A DNA stretch of 44,684 nt, taken from Desulfobacula sp. Its GTDB lineage: Bacteria > Desulfobacterota > Desulfobacteria > Desulfobacterales > Desulfobacteraceae. The translations under genes were made by a program, and so were the position numbers. The notes beneath the pieces were generated by a model, which worked only from the letters and a program-made list of their open reading frames with translations, was not told the DNA's origin and ran no database searches. Position 1 is the stretch's first letter; every line of letters starts with the position of its first letter. The stretch spans positions 1 to 44,684 of the forward strand of contig VMSR01000152.1 of the NCBI GenBank assembly GCA_013792075.1. The letters are read 5' to 3'. Below are positions 8,070 through 16,173 of this stretch, in pieces.

Positions 8070-9911
8070 ATGGGAACGAACAAAAAAAAACAGGAACAAT
8101 CTGCTCAACTGCGAAACAAGGCTGAACGCATGGTGATGGAAAAAAAGTTTCATCCCTCTTCAGCTGTTTTTGAAGACCCCCTTAAATTAATCCATGAACT
8201 CCAGACATTCCAGATTGAGCTGGAATTGCAGAATGAGGCGTTGCGCAATGCCCAGGATGCACTTGAAAAATCCGAACACAATTATACCCAGCTTTATGAA
8301 TTTGCACCTGTGGGCTATATTACGGTCAATCCAAAGGGAGTGATTCTCAAGTCCAATCTGACCTTTGCAGGGATGCTGTCCATTGAAAGAAAGGATCTGA
8401 TTGACCATTTCCTGTCAGATTATATCCATTCGGAAGATCAGGATATATATTACCGGTATCTCCGGGATCTTTCCGACTTGAAAACCCTGCAGGTTTGTGA
8501 ACTTCGTCTGCAAAAAAAGAAGGGACCCCCATTTGATGTGCAGTTGGAAAGCACCGTTGTGCCATGTGAGACCAAAACCTCCTGGCAATACCGTATCGCC
8601 ATTATGGATATTGGTGAACGAAAACAAGTGGAAAAAGAGTTGGCAAAATACCGGGAGCATTTAGAAGATCTGGTGGCCCGGCGCACAGCCCGGCTGCAAC
8701 AGGAAATCCTTGAACACAAGCGAACCCAGGCGGAAAGGACACGTGTCGAAGCCCAGCTCCAGCAGGCAAAGAGAATGGAGACCATTGGCACACTTGCCGG
8801 CGGTATTGCCCATGATTTTAATAATATTTTATTTCCCCTGATTGGATTTACCGAAATATCCCTTGCCGCCCTGTCTGAAAATCATCCAATAAAAGAAAAC
8901 CTTGAAAACATATTGCAGGGCGCCCTGCGCGCAGGTGATCTGGTTCAACAAATCTTAACCTTCAGCAGCCTGAGTGAAGTGGAACAAAAACCCATACTGC
9001 TCAGGCCCGTGATTGAAGAAGCCATTAAATTATTGCGGCCCACCATTCCCGCCAACATCGAAATCCGACAGGAATTTTGTGTTGACCCCCCATTTGTCCT
9101 GGCCAGTTCAACACAAATATATGAAGTTATCCTAAACCTTTGTACCAATGCCTACCATGCCATGGAAGAGACAGGCGGCACGCTTAAAATCTGTTTGAGC
9201 CGCGCTGCACCGGGTTTGGATTTGAATCTGCCTTCCGGGGAATATTGCTGTTTGCACATCAGCGATACCGGCACCGGTATTCCCCCGGATATTCAAAACA
9301 AAATTTTTGATCCCTATTTTACAACAAAGGGCCTGGGAAAGGGTTCCGGATTGGGGTTGTCCGTTGTACACGGCATCGTTACAAGTCACAGAGGCGCTGT
9401 TCGGGTGGAAAGTGAACCTGGCCAAGGCAGTGTTTTTACGGTATTCCTTCCCATGATTTCCCAATTAATAAAAACAGAGGCAAAACCGGATATCCGGACA
9501 AATCCAATTGGTTCCGAACGAATTTTATTTGTCGATGATGAACCGCTCATTGTTAAATTCGGGATTCAATTTCTAAACATACTTGGATATCAGGTGACCG
9601 GAAAAACAAGCTGCACACAAGCCTTAAAATTGTTTGAATCCGATCCTGACTATTTTGATCTGGTCATCACGGACATGGCAATGCCCGATATCCAGGGAAC
9701 CCAATTTGCCAAAAGCCTGATTGAAATACGCCCGGACATTCCTATTATCATCTGTTCAGGGTATAGTGAAAAACTTGACAATGAATCGGCAAAGGCGCTG
9801 GGTATCATGGGGTATATTAAAAAGCCCATCCGGACCAATGAAATGTCTTTAAAAATCAGGTTGGTCCTTGATCAGGTTTTGGACCGAAAAAATAAATCCG
9901 GGGCAAAGTAG
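8070..9911 (+). CDS. PAS-domain hybrid sensor histidine kinase with C-terminal receiver
   Basis: A 613-residue protein with no membrane segments. In order: a PAS domain (about 75-190), a coiled-coil linker, a phosphoacceptor helix (LAGGIAHDFNNILF, near residue 245), an ATPase domain (NAYHAMEETGG; DTGTGIPP; GSGLGLSVVHGIV), and a receiver domain with RILFVDDEPLI and the phosphorylatable aspartate in LVITDMAMPD. GGAG lies about nine bases before the ATG. It starts 40 bp after the CheB-CheR-PAS gene and probably works with it as the kinase half of one pathway. The output protein is not evident nearby. Confidence 0.92.
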   Translation: MGTNKKKQEQSAQLRNKAERMVMEKKFHPSSAVFEDPLKLIHELQTFQIELELQNEALRNAQDALEKSEHNYTQLYEFAPVGYITVNPKGVILKSNLTFAGMLSIERKDLIDHFLSDYIHSEDQDIYYRYLRDLSDLKTLQVCELRLQKKKGPPFDVQLESTVVPCETKTSWQYRIAIMDIGERKQVEKELAKYREHLEDLVARRTARLQQEILEHKRTQAERTRVEAQLQQAKRMETIGTLAGGIAHDFNNILFPLIGFTEISLAALSENHPIKENLENILQGALRAGDLVQQILTFSSLSEVEQKPILLRPVIEEAIKLLRPTIPANIEIRQEFCVDPPFVLASSTQIYEVILNLCTNAYHAMEETGGTLKICLSRAAPGLDLNLPSGEYCCLHISDTGTGIPPDIQNKIFDPYFTTKGLGKGSGLGLSVVHGIVTSHRGAVRVESEPGQGSVFTVFLPMISQLIKTEAKPDIRTNPIGSERILFVDDEPLIVKFGIQFLNILGYQVTGKTSCTQALKLFESDPDYFDLVITDMAMPDIQGTQFAKSLIEIRPDIPIIICSGYSEKLDNESAKALGIMGYIKKPIRTNEMSLKIRLVLDQVLDRKNKSGAK

Positions 9912-9962
9912 TTCTGCCCCGGGAGGGTATTTGGACTGAAAGGGTTCTTTTTATCCCTTTTT
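9898..9962 (+). terminator. Candidate terminator hairpins after the hybrid kinase gene
   Basis: Two stems lie between the convergent genes ending at 9911 and 9951. CCGGGGCA (9898-9905) pairs with TGCCCCGG (9915-9922) across the stop codon, but has no U tract. Further on, AAAGGG pairs with CCCTTT and is followed by T residues. The second overlaps the end of the cytochrome b gene. Either could end kinase transcription. Confidence 0.4.
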
Positions 9963-10595
9963 AGTGGCCTTGTTTTCCCATTCCTGGATATGGGTGGTTT
10001 CATAAATTTCTTCCCACCCTGAGATCATACCGGCGATATGGCTGAAAAGAGAATGGCCTGTGGTGGTCATGTACACGTGGACGATCAGAAAATTTACCAG
10101 AAGAAATGCCAGGAGGGTGTGGACAAGAGCCAGAAGTGACAGGGAAAAGCTTCCGGGCATGAAATTATACAAATAGTAGATAAGGCCGGTTGCCATCTGC
10201 AGGGGCAGAAGCATGGCGGAAATGCCCAGATAGGCAAGGCGCTGAAGGGGATTGTGTTTGGCCCCTTTGGATTTCTGGACCGGGTGCTCCTGGCCTTTGA
10301 AAATACCGAACATATAGTAAACGATCACATCAAACAGCTTTTTGGTTGTGGGGATATATTGTTTCCATTCCCCGGTGGTGAAAAGCCAGAACACAAAGAA
10401 GGCAAACAGGACGAGCCAGGAAAGCCCTACAAAATTGTGGACAGTCACGGCTGTCTGGAACCCCATCAGGGTAAAGGTGCCGTGGACCTCAAAACCGGTG
10501 ACCATGAGCACAAGGATCATCAATCCCTGGAGCCAGTGCCAGAGGCGCTCAAACCGTGTATACAAATATACTTTTTTGATTGTTTTAACCACCAT
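9951..10595 (-). CDS. Membrane b-type cytochrome subunit (cytochrome b561/FdnI-like)
   Basis: A 214-residue integral membrane protein with about four or five hydrophobic segments. Histidines fit bis-His heme b ligation: H20 in RLWHW, H53 in TVHNF, H159 in LVHTLL and H173 in IVHVYM. This is the pattern of the quinol-linked cytochrome b subunits of formate dehydrogenase, hydrogenase and thiosulfate reductase. The gene follows the octaheme cytochrome gene after three bases, so the two products probably form one membrane complex that passes electrons between the quinone pool and the periplasmic hemes. It is the last gene of the four-gene operon that starts with the rhodanese. Confidence 0.88.
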   Translation of the reverse strand: MVVKTIKKVYLYTRFERLWHWLQGLMILVLMVTGFEVHGTFTLMGFQTAVTVHNFVGLSWLVLFAFFVFWLFTTGEWKQYIPTTKKLFDVIVYYMFGIFKGQEHPVQKSKGAKHNPLQRLAYLGISAMLLPLQMATGLIYYLYNFMPGSFSLSLLALVHTLLAFLLVNFLIVHVYMTTTGHSLFSHIAGMISGWEEIYETTHIQEWENKATKKG

Positions 10596-10598
10596 TTT

Positions 10599-12239
10599 CT
10601 ATTCCTCCTTTCCGTTCCGGGTGAAGAACCGGCCAAGCCCATGGAGCATTACCCCGACCAGCGCTCCCAGCACGGCCATCATGCCTATACTGTCAATTAA
10701 ATTGGACCTGTCCCGTCCGGGCAGATATATGTTAGTGATACTGGCCAGGCGGGAATCTTTCCGGATATGACATTGGTTGCAGTTCAGGGCATTCTCCCTG
10801 GGCGCCACCATATGGGTGATGGGAAATGCATAGGTGGTCTCCACATAGTCAAATTCCCCGGAATAGGGCACATCCAGGGTCTTGTTGCCCCGGGTGATGG
10901 CATCGTTCATGTCAAAGGTGGTCCAGAAGCCCTTGGGGCCGGATAGAAGCGGGGCCACCATCTGTTTGCTGATCTTGTCATAGGGCTGCTTTCCCCTGTG
11001 AATTTTAAACGGATGGATCCGTGAATTTTTGTCGTTTTTATCGCCCAGAGGATGGCTGACCTGGACAATGGCCGAAGGATCAATCTCATCTTTTATCCCG
11101 ATATTGTCAAAAGAGCCGTTGTACCAGAAATATTCAGGCCTTACGTTCTTTTCCCATCTGAATTCTCCTTTGATGGACTTGTAGACGGGTTTGCCGAATT
11201 CCCCATTTGTCACATAGGGTTTGCCGTCTTTGAGGTCACCGGCCTTTGTCCAGTCCCACCACATCATGGTGGGATTGACCCTTGCATATTCGGGAATGTG
11301 ACAGGACTGGCAGGCCACCTTGTCTGTGTGGTCGTTCATTTTAGAATCGGCTTGTTTATGGGGCAGATTGCTGTGGCAGGATTCGCAGGTGATTTTTGAG
11401 GCCATGTCGTCCTGGATCAGGCTCTTGCGTTCCGCTGCCGCAGGACGTGTATACAGACGGCCTGCAATATTGTGATTGACCGTGGTATGGCACCGGATAC
11501 AGGCAAAATCAGCCCCTTCGGCTGCCATGTGAACATCCAGCATTTTGTTGGGCTTGGCCAGGGAGGTGTCCAGGTCTCCGTGTTTCACCCCGTCACCGCC
11601 GCCGCCTTTAAAATGACATTCCCCGCAGTTTTCCCGCTGGGGCAGGGTGATTTTGTGGACGGCATTTTTCACCTCTGCCTGGACTTCCTTTACGATTTCA
11701 AGGGTGTCCGGGTCGGTATCCCCTTCAAAGGCTTTCAGGTCTTCAAACGTCTCCTTATAATTGAATTTTTGGGCTCCGTGGCAGGCCAGGCAATTGACTT
11801 GGCCCTCGGTCCCGTTCCAGCCCGCATGGCAGCTCAGACACCCCTTGTCTTCCATGGCATTGCCGGAAATACAAAAATTGTTAATGGCATGGCCGGCTTT
11901 GCCGTTCATGATCCCTTCTTTTTCAGACGGGACTTTCCAGGTCCAGTGAATGGTCTCCTTGAACTGCATGGAGGCTTCATTGTGGCAGGAGAGGCAGGCC
12001 TGGGTAATTTCATCACCGGATGTAAAATTTTGTTTCAGAATATCCATTTTTGAATGATCGGTGGTGGTCCAGTGTTTGCTCCCCCGGACGGCCTGCTTGG
12101 CCAGTTTGATTCCCAGGGCCTCATCCATTACGTCTGACGTCGTTGCTGCCTGGGCTCCAGGTAAGAGCAGGGCAGCAAATATCAGGGTCAAAAGCATTCC
12201 CATGAAGTGTTTGCCATAGCTGGTTTTTATTTTTCCCAT
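10599..12239 (-). CDS. Octaheme c-type cytochrome, tetrathionate reductase (OTR) family, membrane-anchored
   Basis: A 546-residue exported protein with exactly eight CXXCH heme motifs, at about residues 82, 134, 150, 205, 247, 285, 310 and 487. The first block (TQACLSCHNEASMQFKETIHWTWK, split here by position 80-103) is characteristic of the OTR family, whose Shewanella member reduces tetrathionate, nitrite and hydroxylamine in vitro. I chose the ATG at 12239: GGAGG lies six bases upstream, and a signal peptide (MGKIKTSYGKHFMGMLLTLI onward to AQA) follows at once. A C-terminal hydrophobic helix (about 519-539) should anchor it to the membrane, and a b-type cytochrome follows. The natural substrate is unknown. 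Confidence 0.9.
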   Translation of the reverse strand: MGKIKTSYGKHFMGMLLTLIFAALLLPGAQAATTSDVMDEALGIKLAKQAVRGSKHWTTTDHSKMDILKQNFTSGDEITQACLSCHNEASMQFKETIHWTWKVPSEKEGIMNGKAGHAINNFCISGNAMEDKGCLSCHAGWNGTEGQVNCLACHGAQKFNYKETFEDLKAFEGDTDPDTLEIVKEVQAEVKNAVHKITLPQRENCGECHFKGGGGDGVKHGDLDTSLAKPNKMLDVHMAAEGADFACIRCHTTVNHNIAGRLYTRPAAAERKSLIQDDMASKITCESCHSNLPHKQADSKMNDHTDKVACQSCHIPEYARVNPTMMWWDWTKAGDLKDGKPYVTNGEFGKPVYKSIKGEFRWEKNVRPEYFWYNGSFDNIGIKDEIDPSAIVQVSHPLGDKNDKNSRIHPFKIHRGKQPYDKISKQMVAPLLSGPKGFWTTFDMNDAITRGNKTLDVPYSGEFDYVETTYAFPITHMVAPRENALNCNQCHIRKDSRLASITNIYLPGRDRSNLIDSIGMMAVLGALVGVMLHGLGRFFTRNGKEE

Positions 12240-12266
12240 AAAACCTCCAGGTTGGTGAACCATGAA

Positions 12267-12294
12267 TCCGGGTATGGCCAGGGCCATACCCGGA
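12267..12294 (-). promoter_or_regulatory. Perfect 13-bp inverted repeat between operon genes
   Basis: TCCGGGTATGGCC and its exact complement are separated by two bases, in the 62-bp gap between the small periplasmic protein gene (stop at 12302) and the octaheme cytochrome gene (start at 12239). There is no following U tract on the minus strand, so a simple terminator is unlikely. An mRNA-stabilising or processing hairpin that sets the ratio of upstream to downstream products is the more likely role (inference). Confidence 0.6.
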
Positions 12295-12301
12295 AATCAA
12301 A

Positions 12302-12652
12302 TTATTTACAGGTTGCAGGGGTGGGAGAGTCTGCCGCAGAATTGTAAAAATAAGAATAGATGTCCAGGGTATCCTCATCGTTCAAGGCTGTCCATTCCTG
12401 GTCACACCCGAATTCGCTGAATTCTTTTCCCTCAAAAATTGCTTTCCATTCCGCCTGTTTTTTATCGGCCGGGCTGACCTTGGGGGTTTCCGAATCCACA
12501 GCCCCTCTGTCAAAACAGGCTTTTACCACTTTACGATAGGTGTATTTGCCTTTTCTCTTATTGCCGTCCGGGCCTTCGGAGGCCATGGCTGCTGCCAGAG
12601 AGCCCAGTGTGAACATGACAAGGATGCCGGTGATGAGTATTTTTTTAAGCAT
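12302..12652 (-). CDS. Small exported protein paired with the octaheme cytochrome
   Basis: A 116-residue protein with a clear signal peptide (MLKKILITGILVMFTLGSLA, cleavage near AMA-SE). The mature part has three cysteines (CFDRG, FGCDQEW and the C-terminal ATCK) but no CXXCH, so it should not carry a covalent heme. Its fold may resemble a small cytochrome c that has lost the heme motif; I am not certain of that. It sits between the triple rhodanese and the octaheme cytochrome on the same strand, so an accessory or structural role in the periplasmic complex is the natural inference. No enzymatic function is claimed. Confidence 0.75.
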   Translation of the reverse strand: MLKKILITGILVMFTLGSLAAAMASEGPDGNKRKGKYTYRKVVKACFDRGAVDSETPKVSPADKKQAEWKAIFEGKEFSEFGCDQEWTALNDEDTLDIYSYFYNSAADSPTPATCK

Positions 12653-12685
12653 TGTGTCTTTCCTTATGTATTGGTTTTGAATCGA

Positions 12686-13786
12686 TTAATTTTTTTTGAG
12701 TGCAAAAGACCCGTCTTTTTTAAAATCAATTTGTGCTTCCACGTAATAGGCATCCAGGTCCGGTCTGACATCTTTGACCATGTAATATGCTTCACCGCTT
12801 CTGGCACCGGTTGAGCAGACAAATACCACGGGTTTATCCGAAGCAAGATCTTTTATTCTGGGTTTTAATTTTTCAACGGGAATGTTTTCGGATGTTTTAA
12901 AATGGCCCTTGGCAAATTCATCTGCATCCCGGACATCTATGAGGGTAATGGTCTCGGGTGTTTTTGCCATAATGGTTTTAAACCGTTCAAGGTCAATGGA
13001 TCCCTCCACTTCACCCGCCGCGACGCCAACGCCGGCAGCGGCATCTCCAAATTTGGCTTTCCAGGCCGGATAGCCTGTTTCAAATACAGAGACATTTTTA
13101 TATCCCATGACAATGGCTTTGGCTGCAGATTTATGACTGAGTTTGCAGTCAAGACCGCCGCAATAGAAAATAATGGGGCAGGAAAGCTCCCTGGGCAGTT
13201 TTGCCTTGAGCAGATCAAACTGGGAAAAGGGGATGCTTATGGCCGTTGGGATATGGGCTTTTTCGTACATGGGTTTTAGGGGGCGTGAGTCCACGAGCAG
13301 GGTATCGTTGGCAGCAATCTGTGCCGCCACCTGCTCGGCGGTAATGGCCGAATAGGCCCCATTTTGTTTCATCCATTCCGGATATCCCAAGGCAAAAACC
13401 TTGACATTGGTATACCCGAGGGCTCTGGCCTTGAATGCGGATTTATGGCTTAGTTTGCATTGCAGACCTTCGCAATAATAAATGAGCAGGGTCTTTTTGT
13501 TTTTGGGCAGCAGATCTGTTTTCTGGTCAAACTCGGTAAAGGGAATGTTCACGGCACCTGGAATATAGCCTTTGGCATATTTGACCAGATAAGGTCTGGC
13601 GTCAATGAGCATAACATCGTCGGCCATGGGTACAGTGACCTTTGAAATAACAAAGTCAACATCCACGATCTGGTCAAACATCCAGGGTTCTTTGGCATTA
13701 TCTGCCGATGCAGTGAATGTGCAGGCAAGGATTACAAGGCCTGCAGCCAGGGTCATGAGCAGTTGTTTAGACATATTCGGTTTCAT
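12686..13786 (-). CDS. Exported triple-domain rhodanese
   Basis: A 366-residue exported protein with three rhodanese (sulfurtransferase) domains, at about residues 40-145, 150-245 and 265-360. Each keeps a candidate catalytic cysteine: C105 in YYCEGLQCKLSHKSA, C209 in FYCGGLDCKLSHKSA and C324 in FVCSTGARSG. Domains 1 and 2 are near-duplicates with a second cysteine five residues on; domain 3 is a standard single-cysteine loop. The N terminus is a signal peptide; ILAC at 19-22 could also be a lipobox, so soluble versus lipid-anchored is open. The ATG at 13786 has GAGGAG just upstream. It is the first gene after a consensus sigma-54 promoter and probably transfers sulfane sulfur in the periplasm. 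Confidence 0.88.
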   Translation of the reverse strand: MKPNMSKQLLMTLAAGLVILACTFTASADNAKEPWMFDQIVDVDFVISKVTVPMADDVMLIDARPYLVKYAKGYIPGAVNIPFTEFDQKTDLLPKNKKTLLIYYCEGLQCKLSHKSAFKARALGYTNVKVFALGYPEWMKQNGAYSAITAEQVAAQIAANDTLLVDSRPLKPMYEKAHIPTAISIPFSQFDLLKAKLPRELSCPIIFYCGGLDCKLSHKSAAKAIVMGYKNVSVFETGYPAWKAKFGDAAAGVGVAAGEVEGSIDLERFKTIMAKTPETITLIDVRDADEFAKGHFKTSENIPVEKLKPRIKDLASDKPVVFVCSTGARSGEAYYMVKDVRPDLDAYYVEAQIDFKKDGSFALKKN

Positions 13787-13877
13787 AGTACTCCTCAATT
13801 TAAAATTGCGATTTTTATTTTGCCGGCCGGACTATCCCGGCTCCTGTTTTTATGGTTGTGTCACCATTGGTAAAGAT

Positions 13878-13893
13878 AGCAAAGGGTGTGCCA
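13878..13893 (-). promoter_or_regulatory. Sigma-54 (-24/-12) promoter of the rhodanese-octaheme operon
   Basis: Read on the minus strand the sequence is TGGCACACCCTTTGCT, a perfect match to the sigma-54 consensus TGGCAC-N5-TTGCW. It lies about 92 bp before the rhodanese start codon. A sigma-54 activator gene is divergent from it, beginning 163 bp away at 14056. Confidence 0.82.
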
Positions 13894-13998
13894 GAGAATT
13901 CAAAGTAAGGGGATCATTGATTCAACTCTCTTAATTTATTATTAATTTAGCGAAATTGCAATCATTTTTTGCAAATATAAATCCAGGCAAGGTGTTGC

Positions 13999-14006
13999 CA
14001 AAGTGT
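13999..14006 (-). promoter_or_regulatory. Candidate activator-binding element (UAS) for the minus-strand operon
   Basis: The minus-strand 8-mer ACACTTTG lies 106 bp upstream of the -24 element at 13893. The same 8-mer in the same orientation lies 103 bp upstream of the second sigma-54 promoter (16064-16071). It overlaps the end of a GGCAA/TTGCC inverted repeat at 13986-13999. The placement is typical of enhancer sites for sigma-54 activators; the match is short, so this is a hypothesis. Confidence 0.4.
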
Positions 14007-14055
14007 TAATGATGTATTAAGTTTGTTGTTAATAGTGTTAACGGGAGGGATGAAA

Positions 14056-15480
14056 ATGAACATTGGAAAGCAATGGCGGCCGATTATTGATTCGGTCCAG
14101 GACGGGATCATTATTGTGGATGCCCAGGGCAATTTTATAGCGGCAAATCACTCTGCCCAGCTCATGACAGGGTATACGGAAGAAAACCTTAAGGGCAGAT
14201 CCTGCAGGCTGCTCAATTGTACGGGGTGCGAAATAAAGGGAACGGGCAGGGGAAAGGATTGGTGCGGCCTTTTTTCAGCAGGCCTTGTCCGGGATAAAAA
14301 ATGTGTGATAACCGCCGCCGACAACCGGGCTGTCCCCATTGTCAAGACAGCCACAGTGCTCTTTGATGACAAGGGCGAAATTTTGGGGGCAGTGGAAACC
14401 CTCAAGGATATATCGGAAAACATCAACTATAAGAACGAGCTGGCATCCATCCGAAGGATGTACCATATTGATGACGGATTTCACGGGATAATCGGCCGGA
14501 CGACGGTTATGCAGAATCTTTTTGAAAATATTGAAAGCGTGGCATCCCTGGATACGCCGGTCATGATTCTGGGGGAAAGCGGAACCGGTAAGGAAATGGT
14601 GGCAAAGGCCCTCCACGAAACCGGAAACCGTGCAAAAAACCCTTTCATCAAGGTCAATTGTGCGGCCTTAAGTGAAAGCATTTTGGAAAGCGAATTGTTC
14701 GGCCACATCAAGGGCGCTTACACCAGCGCCGATGTTGACCGGGTCGGAAGATTTGAGGCCGCCCATACGGGCACCATTTTTTTAGATGAAATAGGGGATA
14801 TCCCCTTGTCTGTTCAGGTCAAGCTTTTACGGGTTTTGGAAGAGCAAATGATCCAGCGGGTGGGGGAAAATAAATCCATCCCCATTGATGTCCGGATTAT
14901 TACCGCCACCAATAAAAACCTTGACGCCCTGATTGAACAGGAAAAGTTTCGGGAAGATCTTTTTTTCAGGATTAATGTTTTTCCCATGACCTGCCCACCC
15001 CTGCGCCTTCGCAGGGATGATATCACCCTGATAATCCAGCATTTTATCAGTATCCATGCCGAGAAAACAGGGAAAAATATCCTGGGGTTTACACCGGAAG
15101 CCATGCGGGCCATGGTTTCCTATTCCTGGCCGGGCAATATCCGGGAATTGAGAAATGCCGTTGAATATGCCTTTGTTCTGGCAAGGGGAAAGAGTATCCG
15201 GTCGGAACACCTGCCGGAAAAAGTGGTGTATAAAAACCTGCCCCCTTCTTTGCCACCCGAGACCCAGAAAAATTTAAACGCAGAGGTTGGAGGGGAGCCG
15301 GGCAATATTTTTTCCCAAAGGACGACGGTGATGGTAAAACAAAGCCAAAGGGAGGCCCTCATTGCTGCCCTGAAGCAGGCCGAAGGGAATCAGACCAAGG
15401 CCGCAGAACTTCTGGGCGTTTCCAGAATCACGGTGTGGAAGCGCATGAAAAAATATAATATTAGTGTTAAAAGCCGGTAA
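14056..15480 (+). CDS. Sigma-54-dependent activator with cysteine-rich PAS sensor
   Basis: A 474-residue one-component enhancer-binding protein. It has an N-terminal PAS domain (about 8-125), an AAA+ domain (about 145-370; Walker A GESGTGKE at 173-180, Walker B FLDEIGD near 242) and a C-terminal Fis-type helix-turn-helix (NQTKAAELLGVSRITVWKRM). The sigma-54 contact loop reads GAYTSA where GAFTGA is usual. The PAS domain has cysteines 50, 55, 58, 70 and 83, which suggests a redox, metal or sulfur sensor. GGGAGG seven bases before 14056 decides the start over 14050. It lies between two operons with sigma-54 promoters and probably controls both. Confidence 0.92.
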   Translation: MNIGKQWRPIIDSVQDGIIIVDAQGNFIAANHSAQLMTGYTEENLKGRSCRLLNCTGCEIKGTGRGKDWCGLFSAGLVRDKKCVITAADNRAVPIVKTATVLFDDKGEILGAVETLKDISENINYKNELASIRRMYHIDDGFHGIIGRTTVMQNLFENIESVASLDTPVMILGESGTGKEMVAKALHETGNRAKNPFIKVNCAALSESILESELFGHIKGAYTSADVDRVGRFEAAHTGTIFLDEIGDIPLSVQVKLLRVLEEQMIQRVGENKSIPIDVRIITATNKNLDALIEQEKFREDLFFRINVFPMTCPPLRLRRDDITLIIQHFISIHAEKTGKNILGFTPEAMRAMVSYSWPGNIRELRNAVEYAFVLARGKSIRSEHLPEKVVYKNLPPSLPPETQKNLNAEVGGEPGNIFSQRTTVMVKQSQREALIAALKQAEGNQTKAAELLGVSRITVWKRMKKYNISVKSR

Positions 15481-15500
15481 AACACCCTTTGCCGGCTTTT
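15469..15500. terminator. Bidirectional terminator
   Basis: AAAAGCCGG (15469-15477) pairs with CCGGCTTTT (15492-15500) around a 14-base loop, overlapping the stop of the activator gene. T-rich arms on both strands let it serve the activator gene (plus) and the convergent DsrE-like gene (minus, ends 15513). Confidence 0.75.
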
Positions 15501-15512
15501 GGTAAAACCTTC

Positions 15513-15872
15513 CTATAGGCTTATGCAGGCGGCATCACAGGCAATATCAATGAGTTCTCCTGCTGTTGCCATTCTGCAGGAATCCGCCAGATCTTCCTGG
15601 GCGATAAACCGGGACTTGGCACAGGGGGTGCAGACCAGGATCGGCACATTGTGGGCCTGGAGATGGGCCAGAGAATCATCTGCAGAATCGCCTGTGGCAG
15701 CTTGTAGTGGCGCTGCGGCTCCTTTTCTGGCAAGGTAGACGCCTTCATCCAGCAGGAATACGGTCACATTCTTCCCTTGTCTCTGGGCCACAGCTGCAAG
15801 AAAAAGGCCCCGGGTGGCCCGGTTGGGGTTGTCAGTGCCGCAGGCAATGGTGATCAATACATTGTCGGTCAT
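15513..15872 (-). CDS. DsrE/DsrF-like small sulfur-carrier-type protein
   Basis: A 119-residue cytoplasmic protein with the DsrE fold pattern. It begins with a strand (NVLITIACGTDNPNRATR), followed by a VTVFLLDEGVYLARKG segment and a cysteine loop VCTPCAKSRF at about 80-89. DsrE-family proteins carry sulfane sulfur on a conserved cysteine in this loop. Six cysteines (11, 81, 84, 99, 112, 116) are many for this size. The ATG at 15872 has AAAGGAGA upstream, so a longer in-frame start at 15947 is not needed. Its place between two sigma-54-driven redox operons supports a role in sulfur relay; its own promoter is not obvious. Confidence 0.82.
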   Translation of the reverse strand: MTDNVLITIACGTDNPNRATRGLFLAAVAQRQGKNVTVFLLDEGVYLARKGAAAPLQAATGDSADDSLAHLQAHNVPILVCTPCAKSRFIAQEDLADSCRMATAGELIDIACDAACISL

Positions 15873-16063
15873 TTTTAGTCTCCTTTGTGCATGGCGGGTT
15901 GATGCTGGGAAATGGATTACCAGATCCATTTGTTTGTGTAAAGCCACAGGGTGGTAGTCTCTTTTTTCTCTTATATAAGTATGGTAATATGGGCAGTGTC
16001 ACATTACGTATTTAACTTTTGGACACGGGCTTTTCTGTAAGGACGAACATTAACAAATGGTTT

Positions 16064-16071
16064 ACACTTTG
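16064..16071 (+). promoter_or_regulatory. Candidate activator-binding element (UAS) for the plus-strand operon
   Basis: ACACTTTG, the same 8-mer found upstream of the rhodanese promoter, lies 103 bp before the -24 element at 16174 in the same relative orientation. It is framed by GGTTT and AAACC, an inverted repeat. A binding role is inferred from conserved position alone. Confidence 0.4.
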
Positions 16072-16173
16072 AGAAACCCGGGAAGAATTCAGGTTTCAAA
16101 ATATAAACACATCCTAGGAAAGGGGCTGTCTGTCGTTGGATCTGGATCTTTTTGATCTATACTTTTTTACCAT

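Noticed and set aside
8761-8776. Sigma-54-like string TGGCAC inside the hybrid kinase gene
   Set aside because: Spacing to the next TTGC is wrong and it lies inside a coding region.
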